A stretch of DNA of 64,000 bases, taken from Myxococcales bacterium. GTDB taxonomy: Bacteria > Myxococcota_A > Polyangia > Haliangiales > Haliangiaceae. Positions within the stretch are counted from its first letter, which is position 1. Each line of letters starts with the position of its first letter. Position numbers and translations under genes: made by a program. The notes beneath the pieces were generated by a model. The model was not told the DNA's origin. It was given only the letters and a program-made list of their open reading frames with translations, and searched no databases. The stretch spans positions 1-64,000 of the forward strand of contig JAQBQE010000036.1 in NCBI GenBank assembly GCA_028287135.1. The letters run 5' to 3'. Below are positions 29,501 through 36,795 of the stretch, piece after piece.

Positions 29501-32439
29501 CTGCGAGCAAACGATCGGGTGGAGGCGATGGACCTGACAACACGCCACACCCAGCGACTGACAATGCCACCGGGGAGATTGCGCACCGAGGCCTCATGTT
29601 CGCCGCATCGGTCGGGAACGCCACGTACGAACGCGGCGGCTTCTTCCGTATCGGGACCGCCGATGGTTCGTTGCTCGTGGAAGTGCAACGAAGCAGCCGT
29701 GACGAGCCGCATCTTCGTCGCAAAGGCGAGCATGTCATCCTCGAGATCCCGCGCGGCCTGACCGACGTCGAGCTCGAGCGCGCAGTGGTCGGGAAGCTCA
29801 CCGAGCTTCAGCATCAGGAGCTGCGCCGCGCGCGCGGTGAGAAGGCGACCGCTGCGTCTGGGCTCGGAAAGAAGGGAACCGGCGAGCGGCTGTCGCCTGC
29901 AGATATGGGGCACGTCGCCGAGCTGCGCGTGCTGCGCGAGCGCGCCGCCGAGCAGGACGCTCGCGGTGCCGCGGGGCACGAGCAGGGCGCGGCGCTGCGC
30001 GCGGAGATCTCACGGCTCGAGGAGCGGCTCGGGCTTTCGGGTGATTCGGAGAATGCGCAGCGTCGCAGGCACGCGGTCGAGGTTCAGGTCGCTGTCCAAG
30101 GCGATGCGACTCGGCGCGCGCGTGTGGCAAAGGAGCTGAACGGGGAGCGTGGCCATCCCGGGCTCGAGCTGCACAACCACTTCAACGGGATCGTTCAGGC
30201 CGAGGTGTTTCGTCAGCGCGCTGCCACGGCTGATGGCGGCAAGGACACCGGGTCGTGGATTCCCCTCCTGGAGCGGATCGCCTCGTTCCGTGGCAAGGAA
30301 TTCGAACACGCTCACAAGGATGGGACGATCACGACGCGGGCGACGGCAGGGGATGCGGTGCGCATCGCTAAAGAAGCGCGACGTCAGGTCCATGAGCTGC
30401 TCGGCCGGGCCAACGACCTCGACGTTAGCGACGTCGATCGAGGAGCCTTTCGTCGCGCTGCCGAGGCTGTCGCGACCGAGGCTGGCCGCGTCGCGCTAGT
30501 GGCGTCCCCGGAGACCGACTTCAACAGCGCGTACGAGGTGCGGGATCAGCTTGTGAAGGAGACCTTCGGCGGCGAGGCAAAGCCCGGGGAGCGCGCCGAT
30601 GTGGCGAAGCAGCGCGCCTACGACGACTACATCCGCGAAGCGATCCTCCAGCTCGCGGCGGATGGCGTCGGCTACTCCGAACAGTCCATCAGCGTGAAGA
30701 AGCTGGGCGGCGTCCTGAGTCCGGAGCGGATCGAGATGGTCATCCAGCAGCTGATTGCAGAGGGCAAGATCGCGCCGGGCGAGATCGATATCCGGGTGCT
30801 CGGCATGCTGCACACGGCACAGTTCGGGGAACGCGACGCGGATCTGCCGTCCGTGGAGACGCCGGAGCGCTCAGAGCCCGCGCTCAAGCGCGACACCCGA
30901 TCCACGAAGCGTCAGATGGGAAAGCCAGGAGTCGTGGGACGGGACATCGCTGGGCCAGAGCAGCTGCACTTCGACGAGCGAGGTGGCGAGGCACTCGAGA
31001 ACCTGTATTACCAGGACCTCGCCGAGGCGAAGCGGACGGGGACTTCCAAGATCTTGCGTCCGCATGTCGGTGAAGGCGCTGTCGATTCGATCGAGGGAAA
31101 ATCCTTCCACACCGACAAGGACCGGGTGATCAGCAGGGAAGGCGAGCCGTCCCACTACGCGCGTTCACGCAGCAACATCGACGTCGTGCTCGCAGCTCTC
31201 GAGCGAATTCACGCCAAAGGTGGGCTAGATTCGAGCAAGGTGATCGTGCGGTTCGGGCACGTCACGCACGCAACCCCCGCGCAGGCGGCCAGAATGGCCA
31301 AGCTGGGCGTGGTCGCAGAGGTCAACCTCGGCTCCAACGTCGCGAGTGGCGCAGTCAGCCAGACCGAGGGCGTGCATGGTAAGCGCGCCTCGGTCGAACA
31401 ACTGGACGAGCACTCGTTCGCGACTCTCCTCTACTACAACGTCTCGATCGTGCTCAACACGGACGCTGGCGGCGTGATGAGCACCAGTCTGCGAATTGAA
31501 TATCAACGTGCCCGGCAAGCGATCGAGGACGTCCTCGCGGGTGCGAGGCCCATCCGGGTCCAGAGCAATGACGCGCAGGTTGAGCTTTCGGCTGCGGACC
31601 AACCCGCGAGGATGCGAGGGCGCGAGGTCCCGGGACGTCCTGATCTCCGCGAGCTCGGGATCGGCGACCTCACTCCGTTCGAACGCGATCGGTTCCTTCA
31701 TGGCTACGAGAAGCTGTACGCGGATGCCGAGAGCTACTACCTGCGGCGCCCGAAGCCGCGTGGAGCCACTGGGAACCCGACCACCGCCGCTGCGCCGTTT
31801 GGCGGTGCGCACCACATCAAGCTTGCCTCCGACCATGGACTGATTCCGAGCAAGGGGACGGCGCTGCTCGAAGGATCGGGTTCCGACGTGAAGGCGGCGG
31901 CTCGTGCATACCGTCGTGGCAGCTATGGCGTGACCGAGACGGAGCTCGCTGGCGGTGTCGTTGTGGTGGAGGTGCGCTCCTCGGACGGCGACTTCCACAT
32001 GACCCTTCGATCGTGGGCCGGCGACGCGCCCGGGTACCTACCTGTGCACGACGCGTCGGCGCTCGACCGCCCGAAGACCGGCAAGGAGGTGAGGTCCTGG
32101 TACAAGGAGCAGGTCAAGCGCGTGTCCGCGCTGAACCAGGATTGGGTCACGTCGGGCGTCCCACTCGCGGAGCGTGCGCGGCGCGCCTACGAGGTGCGTC
32201 GACACGCCCGGCTCGCAGCACGCGAGCAGATGCAGAGCTCCGGTGATGTGCAGTCGCTGTCGGCTCGCGACCTCCTGGAATATGGCCAGACCGACGGGCC
32301 CACCTTCGAGCAGCTCGTGGACCAACAGGTCGCCAGTGGGACGACGCTCGAGCAAGCGTACGAGTCGATCATCGACTCGTCACAGCGTTCGAACAAACGC
32401 TATGATCAAAAGCACGGCGGCGCGGGGAACAAGACATGA
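26539..32439 (+). CDS. Giant effector-like protein with adenosine-deaminase-type domain (1966 aa)
   Basis: The N-terminus (PGKSTRIEP within a Ser/Gly/Pro-rich leader, no signal peptide) resembles cargo of extracellular contractile injection systems in Myxococcota. Residues ~65-690 are mostly helical. About 700-765 is a Gly/Ala-rich hydrophobic segment (VSFAATLLITLGTGMAAAAL) that could cross a membrane. About 1205-1665 is an adenosine/AMP deaminase-like TIM barrel with His1212 and His1214 (LHNHFNG), DIAGPE near 1470, His1509 and Glu1512 (PHVGEG), His1574 (RFGHVTH) and Asp1642 (NTDAGG). These occupy the places of the zinc ligands, general acid and catalytic His of the family; the second Asp of the usual NTDD is Ala1643. 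A further beta-rich region and a C-terminal module shared with the next protein follow. The next gene overlaps its stop codon. Best guess: a delivered purine (or related) deaminase toxin. No injection apparatus lies in the window. Confidence 0.7.
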   Translation: MGDYDDRDRARSGEQASHGPSRGSASATPGKSTRIEPAPDPIEGSQQATPANAAMAALSGVPAPSVANTQLKRLQLGRGGRRSPFALYLSMHGGGLGAAIREHFADTQWPDPAADVPFEAGGDRLFAAYLASSIRDQLDDGDAIPALLHPSTIVEQLRQFVPDLHRKRPWSPEFGRVLGQLSERAAIASLKSVGARYRSALAQTVRLPTADDLLASHPMDLLVARALTQPTVVDNSRVAQTEQRNKPVAVKAQWLGRSHPELWNFVKVTPATATTEDVAVAVWGDPKKAAMAFAIRKYGDVFRIAPSYARKVLAQRYRGELVGSTDTDASNATQILALARSSLGQGDAPVRQFKQDGARGHGAKGKEPLAAGAAPTVEQLMGIERSIGALLDTIRSLITRLGMASDLNPAYGARTTRVMLLSDADAKTRTEWLPVLQFQHTQLLTIAPKIAPIVQQLQPIKFMPAVTLDAAKRQQRAQLERTITAMVQAAAVSHLRDESTSILRGIVDAERAAEQDRLDAAQVDLDEGTREAISTPQGSVRGAREAGQRIAQQRQDTLNAKTVGKSPYEQQKAITQAGAVALSSRMRAAEHGLEQLRAAALEVFGDPEALRKLVPKAKAWPEVILDVKDHLADVQRAWDAGERDGTPAVQSDPNAPDDWAEWQGKAAGLKAAREAFAKIAGDQSLVDFFNQVRSKIADQRIINAVVSFAATLLITLGTGMAAAALGARAAGMLATEASSLAARGFAFAVDVSINASINSIVQLAQADTQQGSFGWVMLENTLMEMFTRGLMKPLRDAEQTARLQAHQLAQLPHLAPAERRVLMAVDVAGRNVIVEMVGNMATQWTAHRLVQVFHKDPQQVSEAFALTVLQQGAAIGLGKFFHGRLEGWKKYRAALAKTRVGGLPEAAALFAARDEFFALAEHLANSPSPNPAEATRLLELHNTLLAQERALFEGGLQQGAHAAPHPAGSREVAPHAGAGDAPVHAVAPASKRSGGGDGPDNTPHPATDNATGEIAHRGLMFAASVGNATYERGGFFRIGTADGSLLVEVQRSSRDEPHLRRKGEHVILEIPRGLTDVELERAVVGKLTELQHQELRRARGEKATAASGLGKKGTGERLSPADMGHVAELRVLRERAAEQDARGAAGHEQGAALRAEISRLEERLGLSGDSENAQRRRHAVEVQVAVQGDATRRARVAKELNGERGHPGLELHNHFNGIVQAEVFRQRAATADGGKDTGSWIPLLERIASFRGKEFEHAHKDGTITTRATAGDAVRIAKEARRQVHELLGRANDLDVSDVDRGAFRRAAEAVATEAGRVALVASPETDFNSAYEVRDQLVKETFGGEAKPGERADVAKQRAYDDYIREAILQLAADGVGYSEQSISVKKLGGVLSPERIEMVIQQLIAEGKIAPGEIDIRVLGMLHTAQFGERDADLPSVETPERSEPALKRDTRSTKRQMGKPGVVGRDIAGPEQLHFDERGGEALENLYYQDLAEAKRTGTSKILRPHVGEGAVDSIEGKSFHTDKDRVISREGEPSHYARSRSNIDVVLAALERIHAKGGLDSSKVIVRFGHVTHATPAQAARMAKLGVVAEVNLGSNVASGAVSQTEGVHGKRASVEQLDEHSFATLLYYNVSIVLNTDAGGVMSTSLRIEYQRARQAIEDVLAGARPIRVQSNDAQVELSAADQPARMRGREVPGRPDLRELGIGDLTPFERDRFLHGYEKLYADAESYYLRRPKPRGATGNPTTAAAPFGGAHHIKLASDHGLIPSKGTALLEGSGSDVKAAARAYRRGSYGVTETELAGGVVVVEVRSSDGDFHMTLRSWAGDAPGYLPVHDASALDRPKTGKEVRSWYKEQVKRVSALNQDWVTSGVPLAERARRAYEVRRHARLAAREQMQSSGDVQSLSARDLLEYGQTDGPTFEQLVDQQVASGTTLEQAYESIIDSSQRSNKRYDQKHGGAGNKT

Positions 32440-34220
32440 CCGAGGTACAGAACGAGTCGATCGGCGTGGCGCGTGATTCCCACGAAGTCCACGTCTGTTT
32501 GGAGATCCGCGGATGTCCGAACTGCCGCTGCCGAGACATCGGGTGCCAGACGTCGGACTACTGGCGCGACGAGCACGACCGACAAGTCGCGTGCTTCGAC
32601 CTGGTGTGCCCTGGGTGCGGGAACGAGCGACGGATCGAATTTTTCCGGCACTCGGAGTACGACAGCACGAAGCCTGACGGTCATCTCGGCGGTCCTGAAC
32701 CGTCGATGTTGATCGAGCCCCACGAGCTCGTGATCGAGCTGCTGTACGACTTCGCGGGGATTGCAGAGGCGCTAGCGGTCGTCCCGCCCCCGAAGGGATG
32801 GGGACACTTGCTCCAGGTGGCTGAGGAGTGTCTGAACGAGCTGCGGAAGTTCTTCCCCGAGGGCGCCGACGAGATTCCGCTCGAGTACTTCCGCACCGAT
32901 GCCGCGAAGGCGGCGCGCGCCGCGCACCCGGAGTGGTTCCGGGTGTCGTATCTCGAGGAGCAGGAGCAGCGATTCAAGGAGCTGTGGGAGGCGGGGCAGC
33001 GTGAGGTCGCACGCCGCGACGCTGCGGGTGAGACGTCCCAGGAACCGCTTCCTCCACTTGTCGCCCCGCTCAGTCCAGCTTCGGTCACGCTTCACGCAGC
33101 CTGGCTCGCGGACAAGGAGGGCGGCCAGCGTCTCGAGGTCAAGGGCATCGACGCGACCGGCAAGCGGCTCTCGGCGATCGATCTGACGGGCGCGACGTTC
33201 GAGGACGTGACCCTGGATCGCGCGGACCTGTCCTATACGCATCTGCATGGCGCGACGCTGACGGACGTCCGTGCGAGGGGCGCGGGGTTCGCGAGCACGA
33301 TGCTTGCCGGAACGACGATGATGCGCTGCGACTTCACCGCTGCCGGCATGCCGATCGCGAAGCTCGGCGACGCCACGATCGAGGACTGCCTGTTCACGGG
33401 CGCGAACCTCGAGCGCACGACGTGGTACCGGTCGACGGTCTCGCGGACGTCGTTTGCGGATTGCGTGATGCACGACGTCGGAGTCGACAAGGCGGTGTTC
33501 ACCGACTGTGATTTTCGGGGCGCGGACCTCGGTATCGTGAAGGAAGGTCTGCTCGGGACGACCATGGACGCCGAGTTCATTCGGTGCGATCTCCGCGACA
33601 CGAACTGGCAAGGCCGCGAGCTGTTCCGCGTGCGGTTCATCGAGTGCAAGCTCGCCGGCACACGCGGGACCCCGCAGCCCGAGAAGACCGTGATCGAGCG
33701 ACCGGATCTGTCACCGAAGGGCGATGGCAGCACCATTGGGACCGATCGCGACGTGTTCGCATTGTGGAGGTTTGACCCGGACGCGCCACCGCCCGCGCCG
33801 CCGCCACCGACGCATCGCGAGCTCGTGTACGACCTGACCGATGACGAGGGCGACTACCTCGAGGACTTCCTGAAGGTCAAAGGCTTCTCGGTGGTCAAGC
33901 GGATGTTCCGCCGCGGGACCGAGCTGCGGTTCGAGCTGCGGACGTGGGAGCCGCTCTCCGAGCCGATCGCGCCGCTGATCGAGACGCAGCTCGCGAAGTA
34001 TCGATACGTGCAGGACCGCCGGCGTGCCGAACCTGACCTGTACGTGAATCCCGATGGGAGCACCAAGCACTACGCGCAGCTGGTCGCCGAGGATGCGATC
34101 GCGCGCTCGATCGATAGCGGGGAGACCGTCGACCAGCTGGTAGCGCGTCTCGTCGGCCTCGGCTTCACGCCTGAACAGGCGCAGGAGGCGATCATCGACC
34201 CGTCGAAGGCGCGGCGGTGA
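32436..34220 (+). CDS. Zinc-ribbon/pentapeptide-repeat protein coupled to the effector
   Basis: The product is 594 residues; its ATG overlaps the effector's stop (ATGA), so translation is coupled. Residues ~27-62 hold a zinc-ribbon-like cysteine set (CPNCRCRDIGC and CPGCG). About 80-200 is helical. About 240-415 is a pentapeptide-repeat region (A-D/N-L/F-x-x pattern: LDRADLSYTHLHGATLTDV, CLFTGANLERTTW, CDFRGADLG). A Pro-rich hinge and a C-terminal domain follow. The last ~30 residues (DQLVARLVGLGF then TPEQAQEAIIDPS) match the end of the effector (EQLVDQQVASGT then TLEQAYESIIDSS). Pentapeptide-repeat proteins form right-handed beta helices used for protein interaction or DNA mimicry. Being coupled to a candidate toxin, it may be an immunity protein, a chaperone or loading adaptor, or a second cargo; the sequence does not decide. 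Confidence 0.75.
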   Translation: MTEVQNESIGVARDSHEVHVCLEIRGCPNCRCRDIGCQTSDYWRDEHDRQVACFDLVCPGCGNERRIEFFRHSEYDSTKPDGHLGGPEPSMLIEPHELVIELLYDFAGIAEALAVVPPPKGWGHLLQVAEECLNELRKFFPEGADEIPLEYFRTDAAKAARAAHPEWFRVSYLEEQEQRFKELWEAGQREVARRDAAGETSQEPLPPLVAPLSPASVTLHAAWLADKEGGQRLEVKGIDATGKRLSAIDLTGATFEDVTLDRADLSYTHLHGATLTDVRARGAGFASTMLAGTTMMRCDFTAAGMPIAKLGDATIEDCLFTGANLERTTWYRSTVSRTSFADCVMHDVGVDKAVFTDCDFRGADLGIVKEGLLGTTMDAEFIRCDLRDTNWQGRELFRVRFIECKLAGTRGTPQPEKTVIERPDLSPKGDGSTIGTDRDVFALWRFDPDAPPPAPPPPTHRELVYDLTDDEGDYLEDFLKVKGFSVVKRMFRRGTELRFELRTWEPLSEPIAPLIETQLAKYRYVQDRRRAEPDLYVNPDGSTKHYAQLVAEDAIARSIDSGETVDQLVARLVGLGFTPEQAQEAIIDPSKARR

Positions 34221-34226
34221 GAGTGG

Positions 34227-34655
34227 CTACGGCGTGAGCTTGCGCGCGAGCACGATCGCCCGCGATGGTCGCTGATACGGATCGGCCATCTCGAGCACGA
34301 GCTCCCATCCGAGCGCCTGACCGGTGCGCGCTGCATCGGCGGCGGGGCCTGCGTGATGACGGTTGAGCCCGAGCTCGACGCGCTCACCGTCGCGTTCGAC
34401 GATCAAGTTGGCTGCCGACAGATTCTGGCCATCGGTCATGTGCGCGTACACCACGTGGTTGATGTCGATCGTCGTGCCGTCCGGCAAGCTCGCCGGCGTG
34501 CCCTCGGTGATCTCGAGCTTGATCTGAGATGCCGCGATGCTCGACGACCGCTTCACGTTGGACCCGGCGGGCTCTCGTGGCGGCGGCGGCTCCGCGGGGG
34601 ACGAGCCACTCCAGCAACCGCCGATCAGGATCACCGCGAGCAACACGCGCTTCAT
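34227..34655 (-). CDS. Small lipoprotein, unknown
   Basis: The product is 142 residues from ATG 34655 (MKRVLLAVILIGGC, lipobox IGGC). After a Pro/Glu-rich linker, a short beta-rich domain follows (IKLEITEGT, DGTTIDINHVVYAHM, LIVERDGERVELGL, GWELVLEMAD). No family is recognised. It converges on the pentapeptide-repeat gene with only 6 bp between stops and is divergent from the IgGFc-binding-type lipoprotein gene. Confidence 0.6.
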   Translation of the reverse strand: MKRVLLAVILIGGCWSGSSPAEPPPPREPAGSNVKRSSSIAASQIKLEITEGTPASLPDGTTIDINHVVYAHMTDGQNLSAANLIVERDGERVELGLNRHHAGPAADAARTGQALGWELVLEMADPYQRPSRAIVLARKLTP

Positions 34656-34864
34656 CCACTCACAGTAGCAGGCCGTCGCAGCGCGATCGCGCACGGAGCG
34701 ATGCGCGGTGCACGAACTGCGCACGGTGCTGGGCAGGATGCGCAGCGCGTTGCATCTCGTCGAGATCATGCGGTCCGGCGTCCGGACGTTTGATGTGTGC
34801 CGCGTTCACTTCACGCTTGTTTCGTCGACGAGCGAATCAGTACGGTGCGCGCGAGGGAAATGAC

Positions 34865-36724
34865 ATGACGCGAACGTTTCGACAGGTCGTACTGGGTGCG
34901 GTCGTGATCGCTGCTGTGGGTTGCGGGCCCGGAGCGCGAAGCGGTGGAGGTGACGACGTTGGCGGTGGCGACGACGGTCCGGGGACGTGCCCGGTGTGCA
35001 GCGACGACAAGTCTGCCGTCGTCGACTGCGACGGCAACGCGGTCGCGTGTCCGCTCGATCAGCAGTGCAACGCCGGCATGTGCATGAACGCGTGCGAGGC
35101 CGCCGAGAAGAATCACTCGTCGGTCGGTTGTGACTACTACGCGGTCGACATGGATGCCGCGCAGGGCCCGCCGATGGATGCGTGCTTCACGGTGTTCGTC
35201 GCGAACACGTCGCCCGCGCAGGTCCACATCGATGTCGAGTGGAACGGCCTGGCCCTCAACCTCGCGCAGTTCGCGAAGCTCCCCGTCGGCGCGGGGCAGA
35301 ACATCACGTATGCGCCCTTCGATCCGGTCGCGGGGCTCGCGCCGGGCAAGGTCGCGATCCTGTTCCTCGCGTACGCGCCGGGTGGCGGCGGTCCGCTGAT
35401 GCCGAACGTCAACTGTCCCGTACCCGCCGCGATCGGCACCGACGCACAGATCAGCGGCAACGGCTTTGGCAAGGCGTTCCACATCACGACCGATCTTCCG
35501 GTCGTCGCGTATCAGATGCTGCCGTTCGGTGGCGGGCGTGCTGCGGCGACCGGCGCATCGCTGCTGCTGCCGACCAGTGCGTGGGGCACGCAGTACGTTG
35601 CCGTCAGTGCCTACGATCCGCCGGCGGGCAGCCAGCCGCCGATCCAGGTCGCGCAGGGCCCGTCGTACAACATCGTCGCCAAGGAGGACGGCACCAACGT
35701 CACGATCCGGCCGAACCAGGCGATCATCGGCGGTGGCGGCCTGATGTCGGGCACCGCGAACGCGCCGTACTCGGTCACCCTCGACAAGGGTCAGTACGCG
35801 CAGATCACGCAGCTCAACGGTCTGTCGGGGAGCCCGGTCACCTCCGACAAGCCGATCGGCATGTTCGGTGGGCACCAGATCATGTCGATCGATCGCTGCT
35901 GCGGTGATCACGGCGAGCAGATGCTCGCGCCCGTGCGCGCGCTCGGCTACGAGTACGTCGCGGCGCCGCACGCCGATCGTCGCGCGCCCGGCGAGGCGCG
36001 GATCTACCGGCTGTTCGGCGCGGTCAACGAGACCCACCTCGTGTACGACCCGCCGGGCATCGGGCCGCCGGTCCTCAACGCCGGCGCGTTCCACGAGATC
36101 CGCAGCGCGACGCCGTTCACCGTGCGCAGCCAGGGCTCGACGCATCCGTTTTCGATGTTCACGTACATGAGCGGCGCCGGCGATCAGGGCGAGGGCGGGC
36201 AGGGCGATGCCGACTTCGTGCGGCTCGTACCGCCCGAGCAGTTCCTCAAGCACTACGTGTTCTTCACCGACCCGACCTATCCGTTCACCACGCTGACCGT
36301 CGTGCGCAAGGCGAACAACGGCGCGTTCGAGGACGTCACGCTCGACTGCATGGGTGGCCCGATCACCGGCTGGACCCCGGTCGGCACCGACGGCCAGTAC
36401 GAGATCACGTTCGTGAAGACCGTCGATCACTTCACCGGCATGAACGGCTGCAACAACGGCGTCCAGGTCATGAACAGCCAGGGCGGCTTCGGCGTCTGGG
36501 TCTGGGGCTGGGGCAGCGAGGACACCTCGACCGGCTGGGTCAGCTACGGCTATCCCGCGGGCGAAGGCGTGCTGCCGATCAACGACGTCGTGATCTTCAA
36601 GGAGGAGCCGCTGCCGCCCCCGGCGATCTTCACGCCGGCCGACGAGGTCGGTGACGTCTGGATCGACGAGCTCTCGCCGCGCGCGACCTGGTGGACGAAC
36701 GCGCCGGATCTGCTCCGCGACTAG
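34865..36724 (+). CDS. IgGFc-binding-domain lipoprotein
   Basis: The product is 619 residues from ATG 34865, preceded by GAGGG. The leader ends in AVGCG (lipobox), followed by a Gly/Asp linker and a compact Cys-rich segment (CPVCSDDKSAVVDC, CNAGMCMNAC). The large domain shows the hallmark strings of the IgGFc-binding family in Myxococcota: PVVAYQMLPFGGG, ATGASLLLPTSAWGTQYVAV, DKPIGMFGGHQ and a CCGDH motif near the cell-surface adhesion repeats. The family is named for the human mucosal protein; in bacteria these are presumed surface adhesins or matrix proteins of unknown ligand. It sits alone upstream of a kinase gene (71-bp gap). Confidence 0.82.
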   Translation: MTRTFRQVVLGAVVIAAVGCGPGARSGGGDDVGGGDDGPGTCPVCSDDKSAVVDCDGNAVACPLDQQCNAGMCMNACEAAEKNHSSVGCDYYAVDMDAAQGPPMDACFTVFVANTSPAQVHIDVEWNGLALNLAQFAKLPVGAGQNITYAPFDPVAGLAPGKVAILFLAYAPGGGGPLMPNVNCPVPAAIGTDAQISGNGFGKAFHITTDLPVVAYQMLPFGGGRAAATGASLLLPTSAWGTQYVAVSAYDPPAGSQPPIQVAQGPSYNIVAKEDGTNVTIRPNQAIIGGGGLMSGTANAPYSVTLDKGQYAQITQLNGLSGSPVTSDKPIGMFGGHQIMSIDRCCGDHGEQMLAPVRALGYEYVAAPHADRRAPGEARIYRLFGAVNETHLVYDPPGIGPPVLNAGAFHEIRSATPFTVRSQGSTHPFSMFTYMSGAGDQGEGGQGDADFVRLVPPEQFLKHYVFFTDPTYPFTTLTVVRKANNGAFEDVTLDCMGGPITGWTPVGTDGQYEITFVKTVDHFTGMNGCNNGVQVMNSQGGFGVWVWGWGSEDTSTGWVSYGYPAGEGVLPINDVVIFKEEPLPPPAIFTPADEVGDVWIDELSPRATWWTNAPDLLRD

Positions 36725-36795
36725 CCGGACACGCCAACCGTGTGATCGCAGCAGCTTCGGAGTAGGGGGCAGGCGCACGTTCCGCAAGTTCGGAC

